64,000 nt of DNA from Caldicellulosiruptor changbaiensis. GTDB lineage: Bacteria; Bacillota; Thermoanaerobacteria; Caldicellulosiruptorales; Caldicellulosiruptoraceae. The notes beneath the pieces were generated by a model. That model did not search any database. It worked only from the letters and a program-made list of their open reading frames with translations, and was not told the DNA's origin. The DNA lies in contig NZ_CP034791.1 in assembly GCF_003999255.1 (NCBI RefSeq), positions 515,001 to 579,000 on the forward strand. The letters are read 5' to 3'. Shown here piece by piece: positions 10,309 through 18,930 of the stretch. A program made the position numbers and the translations under genes. Position 1 is the first letter of the stretch. Every line of letters starts with the position of its first letter.

Positions 10309-11598
10309 ATGCAATACATAGATTTTGGGAAAACAGGCATAAGAACATCTCTTCTTGGCTTTGGTGCGATGAGACTTCCTATCATTGGTGAAGATGCATC
10401 TCAGATCGATGAAGAAAAGGCAATAGAGATGATAAGGTTTGCAATCGAACACGGTGTGAACTACGTTGATACTGCATATCCATATCATGGAGGGAACAGC
10501 GAAAAGATAGTTGGAAAAGCTTTGCAAAATGGTTACAGAGAAAAGGTCTTACTTGCAACCAAATCTCCTGTATGGCAAGTCGAAAAACACGAAGATTTTG
10601 AGAGATTTTTGGACCAGCAACTGGAAAAACTTCAAACTGATCATGTGGACATGTACCTTATGCACGCTCTCAACAAGGAAAGATGGGAAAAAATAAAAAC
10701 TTTGAGGTTCTTTGAATTCTTTGAAAAAGCAAAGGCACAGGGGAAAATAAGATTTGCAGGGTTTTCCTTCCATGACAAATACCCCACATTTAAAGAGATA
10801 GTGGATGGCTACGATGGATGGGATTTCTGTCAAATCCAGCTAAATTACATGGATGTCAATTACCAGGCAGGAGTCAGAGGCTTAAAGTACGCTGCTTCCA
10901 AGGGACTTGCAGTAGTAATAATGGAACCGTTGAAGGGTGGAAAATTAGCAAAGCTTCCACAGAAAGTGCAAGACATTCTCGAAAGAAGTGGGAAAGATTG
11001 GTCTGCAGTGGAGTGGAGTTTCAGATGGCTTGGAAACTTTCCAGAGGTTTCTGTTATACTAAGTGGAATGAGCACTTTGGAACATGTGAAAGAGAATGTT
11101 GAAATCATGAAAAATGTAATCCCAAACAACCTGACTGAAGTGGACTTGAAACTGATCGAAGAGGTAAGAAAAACACTTGGATCTTTTGCAGTGATAAACT
11201 GCACAGAATGTGGCTACTGCATGCCATGTCCAAGCGGTGTGGATATTCCCGAAAATTTCAGAGTGTATAATGAAACTGTTATGTTTGGAGATTGGAGAGG
11301 TGGAAGAGGAATATACAAATGGCTTGAGGGACAGAAGACAGCTGCGTCTTTTTGCAAGGAGTGTGGAGAGTGCCTTAGTAAGTGTCCACAAAGATTAGAA
11401 ATTCCTTCTCTTCTTAAAAAAGTTAACAGTGAACTGACAGAGGTGAAATGGGGAGGGGTAGACAATGCCACATTTCAAAATTCTCATCGCTTGTTTTTCT
11501 CGAAAGGGGAACAATTATCTCAATGGCAAAATTACAAACTTGGCAATTGGGAATACAAAAATAGTGGCTCAAAAAATACAAAAATTGACAGGAGGTGA
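10309..11598 (+). CDS. Aldo/keto reductase with C-terminal 4Fe-4S domain; 3' end probably frameshifted
   Basis: NAD(P)H-dependent reductase with a TIM-barrel AKR domain (1-280). The catalytic tetrad is visible as Asp in YVDTAYPY, the Tyr of YPYHGG, Lys in LLATKSP and His in YLMHAL. A ferredoxin-type domain follows with CTECGYCMPCPSG near 297 and CKECGECLSKCP near 349. The last 45 or so residues are suspect. They read out of frame through the start of the flavodoxin gene, and one G fewer in the run at 11450-11458 would end the protein at the TAG at 11459-11461, giving about 383 residues. Start: ATG behind AATGGAGG. Followed by flavodoxin and a MerR regulator, suggesting a small stress- or electrophile-response unit. 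Confidence 0.88.
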   Translation: MQYIDFGKTGIRTSLLGFGAMRLPIIGEDASQIDEEKAIEMIRFAIEHGVNYVDTAYPYHGGNSEKIVGKALQNGYREKVLLATKSPVWQVEKHEDFERFLDQQLEKLQTDHVDMYLMHALNKERWEKIKTLRFFEFFEKAKAQGKIRFAGFSFHDKYPTFKEIVDGYDGWDFCQIQLNYMDVNYQAGVRGLKYAASKGLAVVIMEPLKGGKLAKLPQKVQDILERSGKDWSAVEWSFRWLGNFPEVSVILSGMSTLEHVKENVEIMKNVIPNNLTEVDLKLIEEVRKTLGSFAVINCTECGYCMPCPSGVDIPENFRVYNETVMFGDWRGGRGIYKWLEGQKTAASFCKECGECLSKCPQRLEIPSLLKKVNSELTEVKWGGVDNATFQNSHRLFFSKGEQLSQWQNYKLGNWEYKNSGSKNTKIDRR

Positions 11599-11995
11599 TT
11601 TATTCGAAATCAAACCAGCAAAACAATACCCGGAAGATTATTACGAAACGATAGAAGTAGCAAAAGAAGAAAAAAGAAAAAATGCCAGACCAGAACTGGC
11701 AAATAAACTCGAGGATATAAGCCCATATGAAGTGGTTTTCCTCGGTTATCCTAACTGGTGGGGAACAATGCCAATGGCAGTATTTACTTTTTTAGAGTCT
11801 TACGATTTTGCAGGAAAGACCATTGCTCCATTTTGCACACATGAAGGAAGTGGACTTGGGAGCAGTGAACGCGACATAAAGAAACTGTGCCCAAACGCAA
11901 ATGTATTGCCAGGATTAGCTATTAGAGGGAGCAGTGTTAACCAAGCTGATAAGGATATTCAAAACTGGTTATCAAGGCTTGGGTTATTAACTTAA
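11465..11995 (+). CDS. Flavodoxin family protein
   Basis: A 176-residue flavodoxin-like fold protein that should bind FMN and carry electrons. The start MPHFKILIACFSRKGNNY leads into the phosphate-binding loop, GDLFEIKPAKQYPEDYYE is typical of this flavodoxin subgroup, and FLGYPNWWGTMPMAVFTFLE is the isoalloxazine-binding strand-loop. APFCTHEGSGLGSSERDI follows in the fifth strand and loop. GGGGAGGGG serves as the ribosome site. The first 134 bases overlap the apparent end of the reductase gene in another frame. In many Firmicutes this flavodoxin type sits beside Fe-S aldo/keto reductases, which it may serve as redox partner. Confidence 0.88.
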   Translation: MPHFKILIACFSRKGNNYLNGKITNLAIGNTKIVAQKIQKLTGGDLFEIKPAKQYPEDYYETIEVAKEEKRKNARPELANKLEDISPYEVVFLGYPNWWGTMPMAVFTFLESYDFAGKTIAPFCTHEGSGLGSSERDIKKLCPNANVLPGLAIRGSSVNQADKDIQNWLSRLGLLT

Positions 11996-12036
11996 AAAAT
12001 GATTTGATGTGCAAATTATTACATAATTTAGCTACG

Positions 12037-12066
12037 GGCTCTTTTTAAAGGAGCCTATTTTTTTGT
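12037..12066 (+). terminator. Rho-independent terminator after flavodoxin
   Basis: GGCTC (12038-12042) pairs with GAGCC (12051-12055) across a T/A-rich loop that can also pair in part, followed by a seven-T run interrupted once. Confidence 0.75.
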
Positions 12067-12116
12067 TTTGTTTATTTGCTAACAATAAATTAAAATAGGT
12101 ATTAGGAGGTGTGTAA

Positions 12117-12524
12117 ATGATGACAATAACAGAAGTTAGCAAGAAATATGGTCTTTCAGCTCATACACTTCGGTATTATGAGCGAATTGGTTTGATACCT
12201 AAGGCACATAGAAACGAAAATGGAATTAGATATTATACTGAAGAAGACTGTAGATGGATTGAATTTATATTATGTATGCGAAAGGCTGGGGTTGAAATTG
12301 AGACACTACTTGAATATGTAAATCTTCTACACCGAGGTGATGAAACAATAGAGCAAAGGAGACAACTTTTGATAAAACAAAGAGATAAACTTATTTTGCG
12401 AATGAAAGAAATAAAGAAGGCTTTGGAGAAGCTAAATTACAAAATTAAAGATTATGAATCAAAAATTGTTCCTGTAGAAAAGGATTTGATGAAGTTGAAT
12501 TTTAATAGGAGCTTAATGGATTAG
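12117..12524 (+). CDS. MerR family transcriptional regulator
   Basis: A 135-residue regulator. The N-terminal winged helix-turn-helix reads TEVSKKYGLSAHTLRYYERI and RENGIRYYTEEDCRWIEFI-like sequence. The dimerisation helix follows (ALEKLNYKIKDYESKI). It lacks the cysteines of metal-sensing MerR proteins, so it resembles AdhR/NmlR-type members that control aldehyde or redox-stress genes. The ribosome site is AGGAGG before tandem ATG codons. It is downstream of the reductase-flavodoxin pair, separated by a terminator, and probably controls those genes or the following MFS transporter. The target is inference. Confidence 0.9.
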   Translation: MMTITEVSKKYGLSAHTLRYYERIGLIPKAHRNENGIRYYTEEDCRWIEFILCMRKAGVEIETLLEYVNLLHRGDETIEQRRQLLIKQRDKLILRMKEIKKALEKLNYKIKDYESKIVPVEKDLMKLNFNRSLMD

Positions 12525-12862
12525 AGACCACAATATTTCTCCAACCTTTATATGGTATACAGCAAATGTGAAATGATCTATGTTAAAAACTCATTTGTAT
12601 TTTATGGTTATTACTGAGAAAAGGCACATGACTTATCATTGGCAAATAAGCAATAGTAGGTAATTCAAAACATGTAAATTCTTGTGTTACTGTATGAGCA
12701 GAGCTTACACCAAACTTGGTTGGAGAAGTATTTAAAAGCAATACAAATCCGAAAGCAATATAATTATTTCTTTTTTAAGATTAATGGAAAAATACGAATT
12801 GAAAGGAGGGTGAAGGCTTAGTTTATAAATAGCAGTATCATAGATAAACTAAGCCACAAAAA
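12525..12862. other. Intergenic region with a leader hairpin next to the MFS gene
   Basis: No gene was found in this stretch. The notable element is the inverted repeat at 12815-12855 described separately. A good ribosome site (AAAGGAGGG, 12802-12810) lies upstream of that repeat rather than next to the MFS start. Confidence 0.5.
12815..12855 (+). promoter_or_regulatory. Perfect 11-bp inverted repeat between ribosome site and MFS start codon
   Basis: GGCTTAGTTTA (12815-12825) and TAAACTAAGCC (12845-12855) are exact complements with a 19-base loop. The strong Shine-Dalgarno GGAGG (12805-12809) lies 5' of the stem and the ATG (12863) lies 3' of it. If the stem forms, the effective distance between GGAGG and ATG is about 12 bases. 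It may be a structured ribosome-binding site or an operator. Confidence 0.6.
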
Positions 12863-14038
12863 ATGGCCATACTTTTATTAGCTTTTATTTACATATCGTT
12901 TATTAGTTTAGGCTTACCTGACTCAATGTTGGGCGCTGCTTGGCCTGTTATAAGAAGCGATTTAAATTTGCCAGTTTATACAGCTGGTATTATTTCTTTG
13001 ACCATAACATGTTCCACTGTTATTTCAAGCATGTTAAATCCATTTATCGTAAAGAAAATAGGAACAGGTAAAATTGTTGTTATAAGTACGTTATTTTCTT
13101 CCGTTGGACTATTTACTTTTTCACATGCACCTTCATTTGCTTTATTGTGTTTGAGTGCAGTACTTATAGGCTTGGGAGGAGGAAGTATTGATGCAGCTTT
13201 GAATAATTTTGTAGCTTTGCATTATCAGGCAAAACATATGAATTGGCTGCACTCGTTGTGGGGTGTTGGGACAACTTTAGGTTCTTATATAATTTCGATT
13301 TTTATAGTATATCCAGAGGGTTGGAGAAAGGGATATTTAGTTGTTTCGGCGTTTCAACTTTTGTTAGCAACGTTATTTTTTATTTTGCTTCCGGTGTGGA
13401 ATATATATGAAAAAGACAATAATAATAAAAGCTCAAATATTAGGAAAAATGAGCGCAAAAAATCATTGCTGTTTGCAAGTGCAGCAATATCAATAATTAC
13501 ATTTTTCTTCTATTGTGCTATTGAAACCACGACAGGGTTGTGGGCAAGCAGTTTTTTAGTAAATTACAAGCATATTTCTCCTTCTATTGCTGCAAAAGGA
13601 ACATCTTCCTTTTTCTTTGGAATAACAATAGGAAGAATTTTGTCTGGATTTGTGAGCATGAAGTTGAGCGGTAAAAAAATTATCAGGTTATCCTTGGCTT
13701 TATTATTCACTGGTATTTTTGTTTTATTAACAGATGTTCCACAAATGATATACTTATTTGGTTTTGCACTAATTGGTTTTGGCTGTGCACCTATTTTCCC
13801 AACAATGATGCATGAAACGCCAAAAAGATTTGGTGAAGATATTTCGCACATTGTAATAAGTATGCAAATGGCTGCCGGATATTTGGGCAGCGCACTTGCT
13901 CCTTTGCTATTTGGAGTTGTTATATCAATAATTGGAGTTTATGTGTTGCCATTATATTTGCTGATCTTGCTTTTTATTTTGACGCTTTTTACAGAGCTAT
14001 TAAATTATCGGTTAAATAAAAAAGCAGAAGGTTTGTAG
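12863..14038 (+). CDS. MFS transporter
   Basis: A 391-residue major facilitator with about 12 hydrophobic segments, beginning ILLLAFIYISFISLGLPDSM. The LGLPDS.LGAAWP pattern is that of the FucP/YbjJ-like sugar or drug transporters. A charged central loop (KDNNNKSSNIRKNERKK, near 190-205) separates the two halves. An in-frame stop at 12845 limits the start to ATG 12863, which has no ribosome site directly upstream; see the hairpin at 12815-12855. Substrate cannot be named. The adjacent MerR gene may regulate it. Confidence 0.87.
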   Translation: MAILLLAFIYISFISLGLPDSMLGAAWPVIRSDLNLPVYTAGIISLTITCSTVISSMLNPFIVKKIGTGKIVVISTLFSSVGLFTFSHAPSFALLCLSAVLIGLGGGSIDAALNNFVALHYQAKHMNWLHSLWGVGTTLGSYIISIFIVYPEGWRKGYLVVSAFQLLLATLFFILLPVWNIYEKDNNNKSSNIRKNERKKSLLFASAAISIITFFFYCAIETTTGLWASSFLVNYKHISPSIAAKGTSSFFFGITIGRILSGFVSMKLSGKKIIRLSLALLFTGIFVLLTDVPQMIYLFGFALIGFGCAPIFPTMMHETPKRFGEDISHIVISMQMAAGYLGSALAPLLFGVVISIIGVYVLPLYLLILLFILTLFTELLNYRLNKKAEGL

Positions 14039-14142
14039 CAAATTCTTTCTGATTTTTATAATACATTTACAAATTTATTTTGGTAAGATGAAAAAATGTT
14101 GTATAATATATTTAGAAACCTTAACAAATGGTGAAAGTATTT

Positions 14143-14753
14143 ATGTTTGTAGTTAATATTCAAACTCAAAAAAAAAGATAAGGATTCAACTGTTCAAAAA
14201 TGCATTTACGAGGTTATAGACTTTGATGATAGATTGCCTTTAAAGATATTTTATCACAATCTTCCGTTTGTTCAACATCACTGGCACGAAGCGTTAGAGT
14301 TGATTTTCGTTGTTTGTGGTAATGTGACTGTTGTCAAGAATGGAATGATATATAAGTTAGGTAGTGAAGATATATTATTGGTTAACTCCAATGAAATTCA
14401 TACGACATATTTGGATAATAGTGGTATTATTCTTGTTCTTCAAATATCCTCACGTTTTATTAAAGAAAATACAGGTGTTGAGAAAATCACATTTAATTCA
14501 CTGTTGTCAATTCCTGAGAGTAAGTTTGATGTTGATAAAGTAAATGAAATAAAGAAATCTGTGCTTGAAATTATGCTTTTGCATAATAAAAAAGCTGAAA
14601 GTGTAGGCCTTGAAATAAAAAGTAAATTATATCATTTATTATATTTGCTGACTTCTTATTTTAAAGATAACTGTGAAAAAATCTCTTTGGAAGAGAAAAA
14701 GGAATGCCAGAGAGAAAGACTGCAAAGAATTAAAAGAATTATTAAACTTATCG
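14143..14753 (+). pseudogene. AraC-family regulator remnant (cupin half only, frameshifted)
   Basis: The encoded sequence is the sugar-sensing cupin half of an AraC regulator: IFYHNLPFVQHHWHEALELI, then GSEDILLVNSNEIHTTY. The natural start appears to be ATG 14143 (MFVVNIQTQ); a one-base excess in the A9 run at 14168-14176 throws the rest out of frame. At 14754 the gene is cut by IS256 sequence, so the DNA-binding helix-turn-helix half is missing. Two independent lesions make function very unlikely. Confidence 0.8.
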
Positions 14754-15515
14754 ATGGTAGAAGAGGTATTACTATTTTGTGCAGATAGCCTAACAGATTT
14801 AAAAGAAGCAATAGAAGCAGTGTTTCCAAAAAGCGATATTCAAAGGTGTATTATTCATCAGTCAAGTCAATTCGTTCAAATATGTTTCATACAAGCATAT
14901 AAAAGAATTTTCAAAGGATTTTAAAAAAGTATATCAGGCAACTAATGAAGAAGAAGCACTGGAAAATTTTTATCATGTAAAAGAAAAATGGGGGAAACAG
15001 TATCCTTATGCGTTCAGGAGTTGGGAAAGCAACTGGAAGCTACTGACTTCGTTTTTTAAGTTTCCCCCGGCAGAATAAGGAAGATAATTTATACAACAAA
15101 CATCATAGAAGGAGTTCATAGACAATTTAGAAAAGTGACAAAGGCAAAATCAGTATTTCCAAACGATACAGCGTTAGAGAAAATGCTTTATCTTGCAACA
15201 AAAAATGTTGTAAGAAAGTGGACACAGAGGTACAGAAATTGGGATATAATATTAAATCAGCTTTTGATAATGTATCCAGAACGTTTAAGTGAATATATAA
15301 ATTAATAACAAACCTCAGTTCGCTTTTAGATTGCTTCCATGGAAGCAATCTAAAACAAATTAGAACCAGAAAAATCAGAGCAATATATTCCAGTATTAAA
15401 TTTTGTCCAGCTTTTAAAAAATTTATGCATAAAAATTTTTAAAATGGTGATACTAAAAAATAGAAGGTAGACAAGATTATCCTGAATTTAAATACACAAA
15501 ATTATTTACAGACCC
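14754..15515 (+). mobile_element. 3' remnant of an IS256-family element
   Basis: The segment matches the 3' part of the IS256 element at 57800-61249, from the middle of its transposase (VEEVLLFCADSLTDLKEAIE) through IIYTTNIIEGVHRQFRKVTK to the right terminal repeat ending in TTATTTACAGACCC at 15515. The coding part ends at 15305. It carries frameshifts, including the altered CCGGCAGAATAAGG segment shared with the other copy. The left half is missing. Its right end abuts the stop codon of the MORN-repeat gene (15518). Confidence 0.88.
15324..15355. repeat. 32-nt perfect palindrome in the IS256 remnant
   Basis: TTTTAGATTGCTTCCA followed by its exact reverse complement. The equivalent site in the other copy (61034-61065) has two base changes, each compensated on the opposite arm. 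The pairing is therefore conserved rather than the sequence. Confidence 0.85.
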
Positions 15516-15517
15516 TT

Positions 15518-16912
15518 TTAAAAATTATCCTCTAATTTTTGGATCAATTCACCATCTTTCCAGATACCTTTAATTACTTCACCTGTTGCTTTATACATTG
15601 TCCCAGTTCCATTCATTTTATCGTTTTTCCACTCACCTTCATATCTATCCCCATCAGCCCATGTGTATATTCCATACCCTTCTTTGACTCCGTTTTTCCA
15701 CTCACCTTCGTACTTATCACCATTTGCCCATATATATGTGCCTTTCCCATTTATCTTGTCATTCTTCCATTCTCCTTCATACTTATCTCCGTTTGCAAAA
15801 GTGCACGTTCCTCTGCCATCAAACATGCCATTTTTGAAATCGCCTTTATAAACATCTCCATTTGCGCTGTAATATTCTCCATATCCATCCATTGTATCAT
15901 TTTTCCAATCACCTATATACTCATCTCCATTGCTCCACTTGCAGTAGCCATAGCCATGTCTCATACCATCTTTTATCTCACCTTCGTAATAAAAATCTTT
16001 CCCCTCTATTACATGTTCCAGTCTAAAAAGCTGTGATAAACTTAAATTCTTATTACCTTTAAGAGATTTTATTTTCTCAGAAGGAATCACCATCAGATAT
16101 TTTTTATTAGGATTCTCATTATAATACCCTGTAAATCCAATACCAATAACCTCGCCCCTGAAATTAAAAGCTGCCATCCCAGTATCGTCCTTCTTAATAG
16201 CCTCTCCACCAAGAACAAATATCCCGTTATCTTTATCATATTCAGAAACAAACACATTTGTATAAATAGCTGATGTACTAATTACTACCACTCTATCACC
16301 TGGTTTGACCTTAGTTGAGTCGCCTATTTTTACATATGGCAGATTTTTAGCCCCTTTCAATTTTAAAATCGCTATATCCTTTGAAACATCATAGTCTATA
16401 ACCTTTTCAACTTCATATCTCTGATTTCCAATATATACTTCCGCTTTCTGAAGATAATCGATAGCAGTATAAGTTGTTAATATCTTCCCATCAGGTGATA
16501 GCAAAATACCACAATATGTAAAAACCTTACTTTCTTTGTTATAACCTTTTAAAACAACAACCTTGTTCTTTTCTTTCTTGAGCTCATCTAAGGTCCAATA
16601 CCTCACATTGAGTGTTAATATAACATCTTTCTTATAATTTTGAACTTTACCTTTAAATACAAATCTACCCACATTTTGAGTAGATACTCTATTAGGAGTC
16701 CATTTTACAGGAACATAAACTACTTTCTTATCAGAAAGAGTAGCCTTGACTTTGCTTGGCAAAGTAAAACTGTCTCCAACTTTTACTATAATGTTTAAAT
16801 TATCAATTTTCACAATTTTAGTTTTGGTTTGAGCTGATAAAACAAACTGAAAACCTGATATAATGCTCAGAAAACAAATAACAATAATTACTTTTCTAAT
16901 TATTTCCTTCAT
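15518..16912 (-). CDS. Exported protein with Ig-like domain, degenerate trypsin-like domain and MORN repeats
   Basis: About 464 residues from the ATG at 16912, preceded by GGAGG; an in-frame GTG at 16930 overlaps that site. Order: hydrophobic export segment (VIIVICFLSIISGFQFVLSA), an Ig-like beta domain (to about 105), a DegP/HtrA-like serine protease fold (about 110-285), then six or seven MORN repeats of the form NGDKYEGEWKNDK (about 310-450). The protease triad is broken: the usual TNYHV is TTYTAI (no His), the Asp of KDIAILKLK is kept, and the GNSGG loop is DDTGMA (Ser to Thr). It should therefore bind rather than cut. Last gene of a minus-strand run; an IS256 end lies two bases after its stop. 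Confidence 0.8.
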   Translation of the reverse strand: MKEIIRKVIIVICFLSIISGFQFVLSAQTKTKIVKIDNLNIIVKVGDSFTLPSKVKATLSDKKVVYVPVKWTPNRVSTQNVGRFVFKGKVQNYKKDVILTLNVRYWTLDELKKEKNKVVVLKGYNKESKVFTYCGILLSPDGKILTTYTAIDYLQKAEVYIGNQRYEVEKVIDYDVSKDIAILKLKGAKNLPYVKIGDSTKVKPGDRVVVISTSAIYTNVFVSEYDKDNGIFVLGGEAIKKDDTGMAAFNFRGEVIGIGFTGYYNENPNKKYLMVIPSEKIKSLKGNKNLSLSQLFRLEHVIEGKDFYYEGEIKDGMRHGYGYCKWSNGDEYIGDWKNDTMDGYGEYYSANGDVYKGDFKNGMFDGRGTCTFANGDKYEGEWKNDKINGKGTYIWANGDKYEGEWKNGVKEGYGIYTWADGDRYEGEWKNDKMNGTGTMYKATGEVIKGIWKDGELIQKLEDNF

Positions 16913-17016
16913 TATGTCATACACCTCCACATAAAAGTTTGTAGTAATGCCTTCTTATTATTCCACTATTTGAGCTATGCTGTCTGTAATACGTAGGTAA
17001 AGACTACTTTTTAGCT

Positions 17017-17691
17017 TTATACGTTTGTTTTTAATATACCTGATTCTATGCCATATACACTTGGAGTTATCACAAAATAGTCTTCCAAGATGTACAATCC
17101 ATCAATAAAAAACTTTACTTTCCACTTACCTGTAGGCATTTCATCGCTTATCTGTATGTAATGCCACTCAGTTATGTTGTCCATTCTCTCATCATCACTC
17201 CAAACAATACCACTGCTTTGATCAAAAAATTCCCCATTAGGCTTATACCAAAGTATACTGCTTTGATGAAAACCCAAAACATCTTTATACTCAATCCTCA
17301 CACATACCTTCTCGTCTTTCCTTGAAAAAGCTCTTTTATAAATTAACTCCCCACTTTCAACTGTATCATTGCAAAAGCTAAAGTCTTTAACATATATACT
17401 TGGTTCAAAATCATATGTTAAGATTTCTCCGTTGGCATTTATAGCTATGCAGGAAAATATCTGCCCGTCTTCTGTTGGCAGTGTAAACGGTGCTGCCCAG
17501 TCTATCAGCCTTATATTGTCGTCAATCACAAAAATGTATCTATAAATATCAGAAGGATTCAAATCCAGCTCACACACAAAACTATCATCTCCTCTTGTCA
17601 TCGGAATATATTTTTTTCCTGTCTTCTCTGATATGATTTCTAAATAAACTCTCTCTGCTTCTAAAAATGTGCATTCAAACCTGTACTTCAT
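17017..17691 (-). CDS. Hypothetical beta-rich protein
   Basis: A 224-residue protein with no family I can name. It has no signal peptide. Beta-strand patterns suggest two domains: the N-terminal half (YRFECTFLEAERVYLEIISE, WAAPFTLPTEDGQIF) looks carbohydrate-module- or Ig-like, and the C-terminal part ends GKWKVKFFIDGLYILEDYF. That ending is typical of beta-sandwich domains that close with a strand of alternating hydrophobics. ATG 17691 overlaps the TAA of the upstream TPR gene (TAATG), so the two are translationally coupled and probably work together. Confidence 0.6.
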   Translation of the reverse strand: MKYRFECTFLEAERVYLEIISEKTGKKYIPMTRGDDSFVCELDLNPSDIYRYIFVIDDNIRLIDWAAPFTLPTEDGQIFSCIAINANGEILTYDFEPSIYVKDFSFCNDTVESGELIYKRAFSRKDEKVCVRIEYKDVLGFHQSSILWYKPNGEFFDQSSGIVWSDDERMDNITEWHYIQISDEMPTGKWKVKFFIDGLYILEDYFVITPSVYGIESGILKTNV

Positions 17692-18815
17692 TATTTCCAA
17701 CCCCTCTTTGCTATCTCTTTATCACTTCTAAGTACATTTGTAGTCATACACTTTTTTCTGTTTTCCTCAACCCATCTTTTCCACATAACCTCAAGTTCTT
17801 TCTTCTCTTCCTCACTTAGCTTAAACTCTTTTACCCACCTCTGAAAAAATGGAAATGGATAAAGTTGTATATTACTCTTCCCAAAACCTATCAACGCTTT
17901 CTTGCCTTTTTCAATATCTCCTACCTTTCGATAATAGTAAATCCCTAAATACTCTGGATCTTCTTTCTTCATAATCTCTTCTGCCTCTTTATATTTGCCA
18001 TCAATTAGTTTGTTCAAAAACTCTAACATTTTTAGTTGAAAATTATAATTCTTAAAATAATCCTTGTACTTGGGATAATTTTTTTTCCAAATATCATACA
18101 CTTCTCTTAATTTATCCTTCATACCTAATTCATAATAGCAGTCTCCTGAATATGATAATAGTTCAATATACTCTTTTAAAAATTCATTCTCTTTATCCTC
18201 CTTAACAAGTTGTAAAAACTTTTCTATGTATTCAAGTGCTTTCTTGTAATTTCCATATGCTTCTATATATATTACTCCAAGTGAATAATATGCTCGTCCA
18301 TTAAAATCCCAGGTTGTTTTAGGCTCATCCAAGTCATTAATATTTAAAGATCTTTTTATCCAGTAAACAGCTTCACTCATTCTTTTTATCTCACCAAGTT
18401 CCTGACTTCTCTTTCCAACTGCTACACCTTTATAAAAATAAGCAACCTTTTTAACCCACAATGAGGTATCACTGTTTAACTGCTTCAAAGCAAGGTCTGC
18501 ATAATACTCCTCCATCATCGGATTACCTATCAGATTGGCTATTTCACACATTTTGAAGTAACCACTAATTTTACCATCAGAAGTTTTAGCATTTTTAACA
18601 ATCCATTTCGCAAGAGCTGCCGCGTTATTATACTCCCCTCTATCTATCATCCCATTTATCACACTAAGTGTATCATCTATTGACAAAGTGTTCATTATAA
18701 CTTTGTCATCTACAATGATATATCTGTTTGAAAAAAATTTAAAACCAAAATAAACCAGTATTAAACCTATCAATCCAATTATCAGCCACTTTCTGCTTTT
18801 TCTCATCCTTTTCAA
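17691..18815 (-). CDS. Membrane-anchored TPR-like repeat protein
   Basis: A 374-residue protein with one N-terminal membrane helix (KWLIIGLIGLILVYFGFKFF) after a basic start, then an all-helical region with tetratricopeptide-like pairs, for example YYSLGVIYIEAYGNYKKALE and YSGDCYYELGMKDKLREVYD. The topology suggests a long helical-repeat domain on one side of the membrane, a typical scaffold. TTG 18815 is taken as start, with an alternative ATG at 18806. The stop overlaps the next gene. The frameshifted gene at 18931-20314 lies upstream across a hairpin. Confidence 0.75.
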   Translation of the reverse strand: MKRMRKSRKWLIIGLIGLILVYFGFKFFSNRYIIVDDKVIMNTLSIDDTLSVINGMIDRGEYNNAAALAKWIVKNAKTSDGKISGYFKMCEIANLIGNPMMEEYYADLALKQLNSDTSLWVKKVAYFYKGVAVGKRSQELGEIKRMSEAVYWIKRSLNINDLDEPKTTWDFNGRAYYSLGVIYIEAYGNYKKALEYIEKFLQLVKEDKENEFLKEYIELLSYSGDCYYELGMKDKLREVYDIWKKNYPKYKDYFKNYNFQLKMLEFLNKLIDGKYKEAEEIMKKEDPEYLGIYYYRKVGDIEKGKKALIGFGKSNIQLYPFPFFQRWVKEFKLSEEEKKELEVMWKRWVEENRKKCMTTNVLRSDKEIAKRGWK

Positions 18816-18892
18816 CTCTCATTCCCCTTCTTACTACAAACTTTTTTACCGGGTATATTTTATCAAAAAGCAATTACTCTCTTCAATACAAA

Positions 18893-18924
18893 GCACACAG
18901 AGCTCTTTGCAAAGCTCTGTGTGC
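18893..18924 (-). terminator. 12-bp hairpin after the frameshifted gene
   Basis: GCACACAGAGCT (18893-18904) pairs exactly with AGCTCTGTGTGC (18913-18924). On the minus strand only a short T-poor tail follows, so it may act as an attenuator or mRNA-end stabiliser between the frameshifted gene and the TPR gene. Confidence 0.55.
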
Positions 18925-18930
18925 AAAGAT

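Noticed and set aside
10144-10527. 127-codon minus-strand frame before and across the reductase start
   Set aside because: Mostly antisense to a certain gene, with no protein family features.
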